Shown here: piece after piece, positions 10,181 through 18,501 of the stretch | How positions within the stretch are numbered: the stretch's first letter is position 1 | Layout of the letters: each line of letters starts with the position of its first letter | Source: Halomonas sp. CUBES01 | GTDB lineage: Bacteria; Pseudomonadota; Gammaproteobacteria; Pseudomonadales; Halomonadaceae | Direction: 5' to 3' | Length of the DNA stretch: 64,000 bases | Assembly (NCBI RefSeq): GCF_020991005.1 | Contig: NZ_JAJLLW010000001.1 | Location: 496,001 to 560,000, forward strand | Position numbers and translations under genes: made by a program | The notes under the pieces: generated by a model | Told to the model about the DNA's origin: nothing | The model's database searches: none | Seen by the model: the letters and a program-made list of their open reading frames with translations, nothing else

Positions 10181-10273
10181 TGAGGGCAGGTTTCCGCGAG
10201 GGCGCTGTGAACCCGTCCATGGGCGCTACTTTCGCCATCCATGGCGAAAGACCCTCGCTTCAACCTGCCCTCA
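10181..10273. repeat. Nested inverted-repeat element (branched hairpin) upstream of iolG-like gene
   Basis: The outer arms TGAGGGCAGGTT (10181-10192) and AACCTGCCCTCA (10262-10273) are perfectly complementary. A second pair, GCGAGGG (10196-10202) with CCCTCGC (10252-10258), continues the stem. Inside is a perfect hairpin TTTCGCCAT-CC-ATGGCGAAA (10230-10249) and a smaller CCC/GGG hairpin near 10212-10222. Together they could fold as a multi-branched structure. No T-run follows, so it is not a simple terminator. It resembles a dispersed intergenic palindromic element, but no second copy is visible in this window. Confidence 0.6.
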
Positions 10274-10347
10274 CACCCCTTCATCGAGTGTTTGTAAAAA
10301 TAGTTATTTTTTTACCGGCAATTAACTTTTTAACAGGGATAACGATA

Positions 10348-11472
10348 ATGAAAACCCTCAAAATTGGCCTGATCGGCACCGGTTTTATGGGTAAAGCCCA
10401 CGCCGTCGCCTTTAATTCAGCGTCCAGCGTTTTTGATCTGCCCGCCAAGCCCGTTTGCGAACTGCTGGCGGACGTTAACCTTGCCACCGCGGAGAGCCGG
10501 GCGCGTGCCTGGGGCTTTACCCGCGCCACCGACGATTGGTGTGCCCTGGTGGCAGACAGTGACGTGGACGTGGTGGATATCTGCGCACCCAACTTTCTGC
10601 ATAAAGAGATGGCACTGGCTGCCATTGCCGCTGGTAAGTATGTTTACGCCGAAAAACCGCTGGCGCTGAGCACGGCAGACGCCGAGGAGATGGTCGTTGC
10701 GGCTGAAAAGGCGGGCGTCAAAACCCTGGTGGGCTTTAACTATATTCGCAATTCCGCTACCCAACTGGCCCGCCAGATTGTCGCCAGCGGTGAAATTGGT
10801 GAGCTGATTCACTTTCGTGGACGGCACAACGAGGATTACCTGCTCGACCCGCAAAAGCCTCACGACTGGCATACCAAGCGGGCAACAGCGGGTGCCGGTG
10901 CGCTAGGCGATGTGGGGTCGCATATTCTCAATATGGCCGAGTTCTTGACCGGGCAGCGCATTACCGAGGTATGCGGCCAGCTCCAGACCGTCATTCCCAC
11001 TCGGCCCAAGGCCGACGGCAGCGGCATGGCCGCAGTGGAAAACGACGACCAGGCCCAGGCCATGCTGCGCTTTGACCGGGGGTTAATGGGCAATATCGAA
11101 ACCTCCCGGGTGGCCGCTGGCCGCAAGATGGGGTTGGCCTACACCCTTACCGGCACAAAAGGCGCCATTGTGTTTGACCAGGAGCGCATGAGCGAACTGC
11201 AGCTTTATCGCCATGGTGATGCACCAGGGAGGCGTGGCTTTACCACCTTGTTCGCTGGTCCTGAACACCCCGACTATGCTTCATTTAGCCCCGCACCAGG
11301 CCATGGCTTGGGTTATAACGATCAGAAAATTATCGAGGTTAGGGATCTTGTCGAAGGCATCATCAACCACCGCCCCCTCTATCCTGATTTTCGCGAAGCG
11401 GCCCGGGTTAACCGACTGATCGACGCCATCGAAAGGTCAGATCAGATGGGGCGGTGGGTGAGGGTACCGTAG
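10348..11472 (+). CDS. iolG: Gfo/Idh/MocA-family oxidoreductase, IolG-like inositol dehydrogenase
   Basis: A 374-residue NAD(P)-dependent dehydrogenase. The N-terminal Rossmann fold starts KIGLIGTGFMGKAHA (residues 4-18). The EKPLAL motif (about residues 96-101) holds the catalytic Lys used across the family, and the C-terminal alpha/beta domain follows with DVGSHILNMAEFLTG. In context it most likely oxidises myo- or scyllo-inositol to the inosose used by IolE. The exact inositol isomer cannot be read from sequence. The frame is open 57 codons upstream through the hairpin element. The ATG at 10348 (MKTLKIGLIG) is chosen because it gives the normal family start. Confidence 0.85.
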   Translation: MKTLKIGLIGTGFMGKAHAVAFNSASSVFDLPAKPVCELLADVNLATAESRARAWGFTRATDDWCALVADSDVDVVDICAPNFLHKEMALAAIAAGKYVYAEKPLALSTADAEEMVVAAEKAGVKTLVGFNYIRNSATQLARQIVASGEIGELIHFRGRHNEDYLLDPQKPHDWHTKRATAGAGALGDVGSHILNMAEFLTGQRITEVCGQLQTVIPTRPKADGSGMAAVENDDQAQAMLRFDRGLMGNIETSRVAAGRKMGLAYTLTGTKGAIVFDQERMSELQLYRHGDAPGRRGFTTLFAGPEHPDYASFSPAPGHGLGYNDQKIIEVRDLVEGIINHRPLYPDFREAARVNRLIDAIERSDQMGRWVRVP

Positions 11473-11487
11473 TTGCTTCTGCCTTGA

Positions 11488-11519
11488 GCGCCTGGGCTTT
11501 TCAATAAACGCCCAGGCGC
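11488..11519. terminator. Hairpin between convergent iolG-like gene and mgtE (weak terminator candidate)
   Basis: GCGCCTGGGC (11488-11497) pairs perfectly with GCCCAGGCGC (11510-11519) across a 12-nt AT-rich loop. It sits between convergent genes, as bidirectional terminators do, but there is no clear T-run on either side. Confidence 0.4.
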
Positions 11520-11535
11520 CTGACGGGAGAAAAAG

Positions 11536-12891
11536 TTACAGAATAATCAGCGTCGCGAGCCCCAAAAACGACAAAAAACCGACCACATCGGTCACCGTCG
11601 TCAAGATCACCGCACCGGATAACGCGGGGTCGATCTGCAGCTTTTTCAACACCATGGGGATCAACACGCCCGATAAGTTGGCCACGCTCATGTTGATGAA
11701 GATGGCCAGGGTGATCACCAGCGTGATCATGGCATCGCTGAACCAGACATGGGCAATCAGGCCCACCACTAACGCCCAGACCAGGCCGTTGCTCATGCCC
11801 ACCCAGGTTTCCTTGTTATACAGCCATCGCACGTTGTTGCCCGCGAGCTGGCCCAGCGCCAGACCGCGAATGACGACGGTGAGGGTCTGGCTGCCGGCGA
11901 TGCCTCCCATGCTTGCCACCACCGGCATCAAGATGGCCAGCGCCACAATTTGATCCAATGCCGCTTCAAACTGACCGATGACAAACGCGGCCAAAAACGC
12001 CGTCAGCAGATTAATACCCAACCAGATGCCCCGACTTTTCGCACTGCGCAAAACGGGCGTGAAGACCTCTTCTTCGTTACTGACGCCTGACAGGTGTTTC
12101 AATGTCATGTCAGTATCGTCCTGGGTAATTTCCAGTACGTCGGCGGCGTTTAACTGTCCTACCAGGCGTCCATCACTGTCACAGACGGGAACGAAAGGAA
12201 GCTCCTTGGAGCGTAATAACACGGCCGCATCACTGACTTTCATTTGATCGTTAAGGGTGAATGGGTCATCCATGTGAGCATCGACCACGGCATCTTGTGG
12301 CTGCTTGATTAAATCAATCAGGCTTAAAGTACCCAGTAAACGTTTGTCCTTGTCCGTGATCATTACCTGTTGCGACTCATCGTCGAGAAGATGATGAATC
12401 CGGATATAGCGCTGCACGGCCTCCAGTGAAACCCCTTGTTTGACATTGACGGTTTCGGGATCCATGTAGCGGCCCACGACATCTTCCTCGTAGGCGTAAA
12501 GGTTCTCCACCTGGGCGCGGATATCCTGATCCAGGCTGTCATAAACGCTGGTCTTGATAGCCTCGTCGGCAACCTCCAGAACCTCGGCAACGTCCTGAGC
12601 ATCCAGCCCTTTGACAATTTGCTCGACTTCGCTTGCCGATAGATCCTCGATATAGTCAGCGCGAATATCTTCGTCGACTTCCGCAAGCACCGCGCCGACC
12701 AGCTCGTCGGGGATAAACTCCCAAAGAAAGTCGCGGGTTTTAGCGGGGAACGATTCTAGCGTCCGCGCAATATCCAGAATGTCGAGTTCAGTAAAGTACG
12801 CTTTAAGTGCGGTGGTGTCCGGGTCGTCGAGAAGGTTTTGGAGGTGGAGTAACTGATCTTCGGAATTGGTATATTTTTCATCATCGCGCAT
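11536..12891 (-). CDS. mgtE: Magnesium transporter MgtE
   Basis: A 451-residue Mg2+ channel/transporter. It has an N-terminal superhelical MgtE_N domain (about 1-125), a CBS-domain pair (about 135-260) that senses cytoplasmic Mg2+, and a C-terminal membrane domain with five hydrophobic segments (about 275-451), including PVVASMGGIAGSQTLTVVIRG. The frame extends 11 codons further upstream, but the ATG at 12891 has AAGGAAGGA immediately before it and gives the usual length. It stands alone, convergent with the inositol genes. No M-box-like leader was recognised upstream. Confidence 0.95.
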   Translation of the reverse strand: MRDDEKYTNSEDQLLHLQNLLDDPDTTALKAYFTELDILDIARTLESFPAKTRDFLWEFIPDELVGAVLAEVDEDIRADYIEDLSASEVEQIVKGLDAQDVAEVLEVADEAIKTSVYDSLDQDIRAQVENLYAYEEDVVGRYMDPETVNVKQGVSLEAVQRYIRIHHLLDDESQQVMITDKDKRLLGTLSLIDLIKQPQDAVVDAHMDDPFTLNDQMKVSDAAVLLRSKELPFVPVCDSDGRLVGQLNAADVLEITQDDTDMTLKHLSGVSNEEEVFTPVLRSAKSRGIWLGINLLTAFLAAFVIGQFEAALDQIVALAILMPVVASMGGIAGSQTLTVVIRGLALGQLAGNNVRWLYNKETWVGMSNGLVWALVVGLIAHVWFSDAMITLVITLAIFINMSVANLSGVLIPMVLKKLQIDPALSGAVILTTVTDVVGFLSFLGLATLIIL

Positions 12892-13086
12892 AGCGTCCTT
12901 CCTTGCTGGAGACGAGTAACTCATACAAAAATAATAATGGCGGCGCGCTGTTTTGATTTTATAGCCAGCCCTGGCCGAAAGCGATGCGCAACGACTGCAT
13001 CTATTGCTTAATTAGCGGAAGGCGCCTTGGGTCGCGTCAGGCCACATGGCCATATCGAAAGTAACACAGTGTGGCCTGGTGGCCCG

Positions 13087-13425
13087 TTAATGCCGGGTAT
13101 CAAATGCCACCCGTACGCCGTGGGCCATGCGCTGCTCGGCGGACACGGGCGGTACATCCGTGCCGATCATTTCATCGGCGGCGTCGGCCCAGGTGAGAAT
13201 GCCGTGCGTATACCCCAAGGGGGCCAGCGTGCGGCTTATCCACTGCGTGCCGGTAAAGCGGCGTGTCTCGCCGTCGGCGTTGACCAATACGCTGACGGCG
13301 CCTTGACGGTGGAGACGCACGATATACCAGCCCATATCCAGGCCGTGTACCTCCACTTCAGGAAGAGGCGGCGACAGCGTCGCCAGGGCATCGAGCGTGA
13401 GCTGGCCGGGCATGGTAGTGGCCAT
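13087..13425 (-). CDS. Small DUF6482-like protein
   Basis: A 112-residue soluble protein without signal peptide or membrane segment. It begins MATTMPGQLTLDALATLS, then has VHGLDMGWYIVRLHRQGAVSVLVNADGE and ends near ADEMIGTDV. This pattern (a short segment reading 'glDmGwYivrl', then a central 'r.f.g...i...L' and a terminal 'a.DEMiG' block) resembles DUF6482, a family of unknown function common in Halomonas and Pseudomonas. The assignment is from memory of the family. An AGGAG site lies 8 bp before the ATG. It sits between mgtE and phoX, on the opposite strand from phoX. Confidence 0.7.
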   Translation of the reverse strand: MATTMPGQLTLDALATLSPPLPEVEVHGLDMGWYIVRLHRQGAVSVLVNADGETRRFTGTQWISRTLAPLGYTHGILTWADAADEMIGTDVPPVSAEQRMAHGVRVAFDTRH

Positions 13426-13520
13426 CGTGTGATCTCCTGGGCGAAACCTGAACGGGCAGGTGGCAGTTACGTTGATCTATCCGAATTGTAAGCGGCATTG
13501 GTCATCAAACGGTAGAGGGT

Positions 13521-13538
13521 TCGTCACCTTGCTGTCAC
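13521..13538 (+). promoter_or_regulatory. Pho-box-like direct repeat upstream of phoX
   Basis: TCGTCAC-CTTG-CTGTCAC: two 7-bp half-sites in direct orientation at 11-bp period, close to the PhoB consensus CTGTCAT-N4-CTGTCAT. It is 67 bp upstream of the phoX ATG, where a Pho box would replace the -35 element. Confidence 0.6.
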
Positions 13539-13605
13539 CTGACGGAATTAGTGTCCTCCTAACACGATTCGTGACTCGCAATACGATTAGAAGAGGGGCG
13601 TCACC

Positions 13606-15741
13606 ATGAGCAAGGAAATCGAAGACCATCGCCTGTTTAACCAGAGCGGCAATCAGCCGTTTGCTGAGGTGTTGGCGCGCCATGTATCCCGGCGCGATGT
13701 CATGCGCGGCGGCTTGAGCATGGCGGCCGCCTCGATGCTCAGCTTTGGCGGCGCGGCCCAGGCGATTGCCTCAAGCGGCGCGCAAAAAACACCCCTGACG
13801 TTGGCATTTGAGGCGGTTCATGGGTCACTCACTGATGCCGTGGTGGTGCCGGAAGGTTATGTTGCACAAGTCTTGGTACCCTGGGGCACGCCGTTAAGCG
13901 CTGGCGACAGTTGGCAGTCCGATCAGCCAATGACCGCCGAGCGTCAGGCGGAGAGCGTTGGCATGCACCACGACGGCATGGCCGGGTTTGCGCTGGATGA
14001 AGGCAGCGCGTCGCGTCGCTTCGTGCTGGCGCTCAATAATGAATACATCGACCAATCGGCATTATGGGCGCCTCAAGGCGGGCCTACCAATACCGATGGA
14101 GGCAAGCGGCCTGCGGAGGAGTCGCGCACCGAAATCAACGCGCACGGCGTGACCCTTGTCGAGATAGAGAAAGATACCCAAGGTCAGTGGTCGCATGTGC
14201 CGGGGTCGGCTTACAACCGCCGCCTGACCAGTGCCACTGTTATTGAACTGGCTGGGCCCGTGGCGGGCAGCGACTACGTCAAAACGCGCTTCTCGCCCGC
14301 GGGCTTCCAAACCCGAGGCACCAACAATAATTGCGGCAACGGGGTCACGCCCTGGGGTACCTACATTGCCTGCGAAGAAAACTGGCCCAATGTGTTCGTC
14401 CACCACGGGGAGCGCTTCCAGGACGACGCGCGGATCGGTATCCCCACCGATAAAAGCCGCTACGGCTGGGATACCTCGGCGGGAGATGCCACTGAAGACA
14501 ACGACGAGTTTGCCCGCTTCGATATCACCCCACGCGGTGAGCGCCCCGAAGAGGACTATCGCAACGAGGCGCGTACCTTCGGCTATCAGGTGGAAGTCGA
14601 CCCGTACAGCGACGCGCTCGCGGTCAAGCGCACCGCGCTGGGGCGCTTCCGCCATGAAGGATGTTGGCTCGGCAAGCTGCAAGCCGGCCAGCCGGTGGTG
14701 TTCTATTCGGGCCACGATGCCCGCAATGAATACGTGTATAAATACGTCTCCGATGCGGCCTGGGATCCTGCCGATGCCAACCGTCCCGGCGAGCAGTATG
14801 ATCGCCTGGCGATTGGCAGCAAGTACATGGATAACGGTACCCTGTACGTGGCTCGCTTCCACCCTGACGGTAGCGGTGAGTGGCTGGCGCTCACACCGGA
14901 CGCCCGGACGCAAGATGGCCGTCGGCTTGCCACGGCACTGGGCCTGGCCGACGACGACCTGGCGGGCATTATCATCAACACCTGCGACGCCGCCGACCTG
15001 ATGGGCGCCACACCCATGGATCGTCCCGAGTGGGCCTCCGTTGATCCAGCATCCGGGGAGGTGTACCTCACCCTGACCAATAACTCCCAGCGCACCGCTG
15101 AAGATACCCAGGCCACCTTTACCAACGGCGGCGACAGCCTCGACGAGGCGGGCGTGGGGTATGACCTGGCGCCGACCAATGCCGCCAACCCGCGCGCCGA
15201 TAACGCCCAAGGGCATATTATTCGCTGGCGCGAAAGCCGCCTGCCCAATGCCTTTACCTGGGAGGTGTTTGTGTTTGGTGCGGCGTCCGACGATGCGGAT
15301 AACCACTCGGGCCTGACCGAAATGAACCAGTTCGCCAGCCCCGATGGACTCTGGTTCGACGAGCGCGGCGACGGTCAGGGCATCCTCTGGATCCAGACGG
15401 ATAACGGTTATGAAGGGGTCACCGAGTATACCAACGACCAGTTGCTGGCCGTGGTGCCCAACAGCCTGGACGATATCCAAGGCACCGGCCCGGTGATCAA
15501 CAACAGCAACCAGCAGCAGCTGAAGCGCTTTGCGGTCGGGCCAAACGGCTGCGAAGTCACCGGCATTTTTGCCACGCCGGATAAAACCGCCCTGTTTATC
15601 AACATCCAGCACCCGGGTAACTGGCCCGCCGATGGCAATGCGCTAGCGCAAGACGCTACCGTTTCGGCCAGCGGCCAGGTGCGTCCTCGGGCATCGACCG
15701 TGGTGATTCAAAAGCGCGATGGTGGGCCGGTCGGGGTGTAA
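13606..15741 (+). CDS. phoX: PhoX-family alkaline phosphatase, Tat-exported (DUF839)
   Basis: A 711-residue protein of the PhoX/DUF839 family, which are Ca2+/Fe-dependent phosphomonoesterases releasing phosphate from organic esters in the periplasm. The N-terminus carries a twin-arginine signal (SRRDVMRGG at about residues 28-36, followed by a hydrophobic Ala/Met/Ser stretch), consistent with export of a folded metalloenzyme. Conserved family blocks include FQTRGTNNNCGNG, TPWGTYIACEENWPNVF and GRFRHEG. A Pho-box-like repeat precedes it and a terminator follows, so it is probably a phosphate-starvation gene transcribed alone. Confidence 0.9.
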   Translation: MSKEIEDHRLFNQSGNQPFAEVLARHVSRRDVMRGGLSMAAASMLSFGGAAQAIASSGAQKTPLTLAFEAVHGSLTDAVVVPEGYVAQVLVPWGTPLSAGDSWQSDQPMTAERQAESVGMHHDGMAGFALDEGSASRRFVLALNNEYIDQSALWAPQGGPTNTDGGKRPAEESRTEINAHGVTLVEIEKDTQGQWSHVPGSAYNRRLTSATVIELAGPVAGSDYVKTRFSPAGFQTRGTNNNCGNGVTPWGTYIACEENWPNVFVHHGERFQDDARIGIPTDKSRYGWDTSAGDATEDNDEFARFDITPRGERPEEDYRNEARTFGYQVEVDPYSDALAVKRTALGRFRHEGCWLGKLQAGQPVVFYSGHDARNEYVYKYVSDAAWDPADANRPGEQYDRLAIGSKYMDNGTLYVARFHPDGSGEWLALTPDARTQDGRRLATALGLADDDLAGIIINTCDAADLMGATPMDRPEWASVDPASGEVYLTLTNNSQRTAEDTQATFTNGGDSLDEAGVGYDLAPTNAANPRADNAQGHIIRWRESRLPNAFTWEVFVFGAASDDADNHSGLTEMNQFASPDGLWFDERGDGQGILWIQTDNGYEGVTEYTNDQLLAVVPNSLDDIQGTGPVINNSNQQQLKRFAVGPNGCEVTGIFATPDKTALFINIQHPGNWPADGNALAQDATVSASGQVRPRASTVVIQKRDGGPVGV

Positions 15742-15757
15742 ACGTCGCAAATGAATG

Positions 15758-15784
15758 GCCGCAGGTCATGCCTGCGGCTTTTTT
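15758..15784 (+). terminator. Rho-independent terminator after phoX
   Basis: A perfect 8-bp stem GCCGCAGG / CCTGCGGC with a 5-nt loop, followed directly by TTTTTT. It lies 17 bp after the phoX stop. Confidence 0.9.
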
Positions 15785-15861
15785 GTGGCGTGCGGCTAGC
15801 GCGGTGGTAGCGATCAACCAGGCCTGGGTTGGGTGATAGCCTCTGGCCGTTGACGGTGTCG

Positions 15862-17115
15862 TTAGCGAGGGCTAGCGAGCGGACTGCCCTTGGGCGAGTC
15901 CACCGCATCCGCCAGCATATCAGCGGTAATGGCCGAGAGCGTCCAGCCCAGGTGGCCGTGGCCGGTGTTGTAGAACACCGTGGGTAACTTGCCGGGGCCG
16001 ACCTTGGGCAGCATGTCGGGGAGCATCGGTCGCAGGCCCGCCCAGGGTACCACGCGGCGGGTGCTGACCCCGGGGAAGCAGTCTTCGACCCAGCGGATCA
16101 GTGGGCGGATACGGTTGTCGCGAATGTCGCGGTTGAAGCCGTTGAACTCGGCGGTGCCGGCAATCCGAAAGCGCTCGTCGCCCAGGCGGCTGGTCACTAG
16201 CTTGGTTTCGTCATCCAGCAGGCTGACGGTGGGCGCGGCCTGCTGAGAGGCGTCGTCGTCGAGCTGCACGGTAATCGAATAGCCTTTGACCGGGTAGATA
16301 TTGACGCGGTCGCCCAGTTTGGCGGCCAGGGCGCGGCTGCCGACGCCTGCGCAGACCACTACGCCATCGAAGGTTTCGCGCATCGGCACGCTGTCAGCTT
16401 CGCCTTCAAGCGTGGCGGTGATCCAGGCGTGCTGTTCGTCCGCGCCGATATCCTGCACGCTGTGACCATATTTCAACGTCACACCGCGACGCTCGGCGGC
16501 CTGTGCCAGGCCATGGGTAAACTTGTGAATATCGCCGGTGGCATCGCTTTCGGTAAAGAAGCCGCCGTAGTAGTTGCCCGCCAGAGTGGGCTCGATGGCG
16601 CGCATCTCGTCGGGGCTGACCGGCTGGCGTTCCAGGCCGCCTTTGCTGAGCAACTTGGAGACCTTGGCGGCATGGTCATAGCCCGCTTTATCGCGATAGA
16701 TATGCAGAATGCCTTTCTGCTTGAGGTCAAAGTCGATCTGCTCGTCTTTTGCCCACTGAAACAGGTGCTCGCGGGCGGCAATGGCCAGGCGGGCGGTCTC
16801 GGTGGTGTTGGTCGCGTAGCGGGGGATCGAGGCGATAAACTCGCCGAACCAGCTGAGCTTGTGCCAGCTCGGGCGGGGGTTGACCAGCAACGGCGCGTCG
16901 TTCCTAAGCATCCAGCGCACGCCCTTGATCACCGTGGGCCAGTGATTCCACACCTCGGCGTTGGAGGCTGACAGCTGGCCGCCGTTGGCAAACGACGTTT
17001 CCATGGCGGCGTAGCGGTGCTTTTCAAAGACGGTGACATCATAGCCTCGTTTGGCCAGTGCGTAGGCGCTGGTAATGCCGGTGATACCACCACCGATAAC
17101 GGCAATGCGTTGCAT
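15862..17115 (-). CDS. dadA: D-amino acid dehydrogenase (DadA-like FAD oxidoreductase)
   Basis: A 417-residue FAD-dependent amine oxidase of the DAO family. The dinucleotide-binding motif is GGGITGITSAYALAKRGYDV at residues 8-27, and SFANGGQLSASNAEVWN (about 41-57) is typical of DadA small-subunit proteins. The C-terminal block GHGHLGWTLS binds the flavin. DadA normally oxidises D-alanine and other D-amino acids at the membrane, feeding electrons to quinone. It is not beside an alanine racemase. Its leader contains a tandem glycine riboswitch, so glycine may be the physiological signal or even a substrate. The ribosome site GGAGAG precedes the ATG. Confidence 0.85.
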   Translation of the reverse strand: MQRIAVIGGGITGITSAYALAKRGYDVTVFEKHRYAAMETSFANGGQLSASNAEVWNHWPTVIKGVRWMLRNDAPLLVNPRPSWHKLSWFGEFIASIPRYATNTTETARLAIAAREHLFQWAKDEQIDFDLKQKGILHIYRDKAGYDHAAKVSKLLSKGGLERQPVSPDEMRAIEPTLAGNYYGGFFTESDATGDIHKFTHGLAQAAERRGVTLKYGHSVQDIGADEQHAWITATLEGEADSVPMRETFDGVVVCAGVGSRALAAKLGDRVNIYPVKGYSITVQLDDDASQQAAPTVSLLDDETKLVTSRLGDERFRIAGTAEFNGFNRDIRDNRIRPLIRWVEDCFPGVSTRRVVPWAGLRPMLPDMLPKVGPGKLPTVFYNTGHGHLGWTLSAITADMLADAVDSPKGSPLASPR

Positions 17116-17191
17116 AAATCTCTCCAGTTTTCATGAGCGTCGGGGAATCCCACCTAACGGCGTAATGGCTGCTGGGCGTACCCCTTCCGTC

Positions 17192-17380
17192 ATGGAACCT
17201 GAGAGATTCGCGCACGGGGTGCGTGCGCTTGCTCCTTCGGTGGGCTGAGTGACGCTGTCATCAGCCGCTCTTCGGAAAGTGTGAGCAGTAGCGGTCCGGT
17301 TGCCTGAGAGTTTCCGGGGTTGTTGCTCCTTCGGCGCTGGCGTCATCCTTGTGAGATGCGCCAAGCTCTCCCGCTACTAC
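17192..17380 (-). promoter_or_regulatory. Tandem glycine riboswitch in the dadA leader
   Basis: Read on the minus strand there are two consecutive glycine aptamers. Aptamer 1 (about 17377-17290) has GCGGGAGAGC, the core CGCCGAAGGAGCAA and the closing ACTCTCAGGCAACCGGACCGC. Aptamer 2 (about 17275-17192) has CCGAAGAGCGGCT, CACCGAAGGAGCAA and TCTCTCAGGTTCC. These blocks are the conserved features of the gcvT-type class. About 77 nt of expression platform separate it from the dadA start codon. Its CUCUC segment in the last aptamer arm can pair with the GGAGAG ribosome site, which suggests translational control. Confidence 0.93.
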
Positions 17381-17585
17381 CAAGTCTTTTATAAAGCATT
17401 ATGTTTTAACGTTACCAGTCTGGTAATTAAAGTCGACCATGGTCGTGAACGATGATTCCACGGGCTGAGACCGCTATCGTCTATCATGCCTCCGCAGTCG
17501 AAAGAGGCAAAAAACCTGGCTTTGCTCAGCCAGCGTATTTGGCCGACAATGCCAGACGTATTCTTTTCAGCGGTGGAAATGACCC

Positions 17586-17879
17586 ATGCAGGTAAATGGA
17601 TTTTTTGACGGAATAGGCGAGACCATCGGCGAGGTCATTCGCGTCGTGGTGGCGTTTTTGATGGGCATTTTTACCAACCTGTTTGGCGCGCTCGACGACT
17701 TCTTCGACGGCTTGACCCGCTCGCTGGGAATCAATGATTCGTTTCTGAGCATTGTGGTGCTGGTCATTGGCTTGCTGATCCTGTGGGGAGGGCTGCGGGC
17801 CTTTTTCCGCGGTTCCGTGCTCGGCGGGATTATCCGCACCGTGCTGGGCCTGTTCATCCTCTCGTGGTTGATGATGTAA
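17586..17879 (+). CDS. Small two-helix membrane protein, unknown function
   Basis: A 97-residue protein with an amphipathic/hydrophobic N-terminal half (VIRVVVAFLMGIFTNLFGAL, about residues 17-36), a short acidic turn (DDFFDGLTRSLG) and a second strongly hydrophobic region (about residues 54-97, ending ILSWLMM). I do not recognise the family. It stands between the dadA riboswitch promoter region, from which it diverges, and the convergent chaC gene. The N-terminal half could equally pack as an amphipathic helix on the membrane surface. The start MQVNGFFDG is the only good ATG. Confidence 0.65.
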   Translation: MQVNGFFDGIGETIGEVIRVVVAFLMGIFTNLFGALDDFFDGLTRSLGINDSFLSIVVLVIGLLILWGGLRAFFRGSVLGGIIRTVLGLFILSWLMM

Positions 17880-17894
17880 GCAGGCGACAACGCC

Positions 17895-18464
17895 TCAGAC
17901 CAGCTGCTTTTCCAGTTCGAAAATATGGGCGTCCTCCGCGCCCAGGTCGCGCAGCGCCTGGGCCAGGTTGACCAGGTACTCGCGGTTCGAGCCGCTTGGC
18001 CCGTGGGCGTTGGCGATCTGCCGGGCAATCACGTCCAGCGGTGCGTCACCGAGAAAGGCGGGGTTATCCTCGCTTGCCAGATAGATGAGCCCCTCGCTCT
18101 GACCGTTGGCGCGGCCCGTTTCGTCAATGAAGGTCAGCGGTACTTTTTCGCGCAGATAGCCGTTTTTCTCGCGCACATCCAGCGGGGCCAGCACATCCGG
18201 GGTAATGCGGTACGCCATGCCGTGACACACTGCGCCCGGCGCCGGGATCAACGTAGCAACGCGCCCGGGGGCTTCCAGCGTGCCGCGGTGATCGTGGGAG
18301 GCTTGCCAAAAGCGTCGTGCCCAGCCGGTAATATAGGCCGGCTGGCGTTCCAGGTAGGCGAAATCGGCTTTCCAGATCAACGAGCCATAGCCAAAAAGCC
18401 ACAGGTCGTCGTGGTCGCTGAAAAAGTTTCTTTGCTGGTTTACGGCAGTGGTATCAAGCAACAT
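17895..18464 (-). CDS. chaC: ChaC-like gamma-glutamylcyclotransferase
   Basis: A 189-residue protein of the ChaC family, which cleave the gamma-glutamyl bond of glutathione to 5-oxoproline and Cys-Gly. The family signature LWLFGYGSLIWKADF is at about residues 21-35, followed by GWARRFWQASHDHRGT and the REKNGYLREKVPL block holding the catalytic Glu region. It lacks a signal peptide, so it is cytoplasmic. It converges on the small membrane protein (16 bp apart) and diverges from the deacetylase-like gene with only about 37 bp between start codons, so their promoters must overlap the coding ends. Confidence 0.88.
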   Translation of the reverse strand: MLLDTTAVNQQRNFFSDHDDLWLFGYGSLIWKADFAYLERQPAYITGWARRFWQASHDHRGTLEAPGRVATLIPAPGAVCHGMAYRITPDVLAPLDVREKNGYLREKVPLTFIDETGRANGQSEGLIYLASEDNPAFLGDAPLDVIARQIANAHGPSGSNREYLVNLAQALRDLGAEDAHIFELEKQLV

Positions 18465-18501
18465 AAGGCCTTTAGGTCAATTACCCGAGTGGCAGCACGC
18501 A

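Noticed and set aside
12892..13086. M-box (Mg2+) riboswitch before mgtE
   Set aside because: No conserved M-box blocks could be found in the leader.
13027..13491. 154-codon plus-strand frame opposite the DUF6482-like gene
   Set aside because: The minus-strand gene has the better ribosome site and a family-like pattern.
14062..15612. Long open frame (516 codons) on the minus strand opposite phoX
   Set aside because: It is a codon-bias shadow of phoX: low-complexity Gly/Val/His-rich translation with no family pattern and no ribosome site, while phoX is a clear full-length gene.
17131..17364. 77-codon frame in the dadA leader
   Set aside because: It lies within the tandem glycine riboswitch; the RNA conservation explains the sequence.
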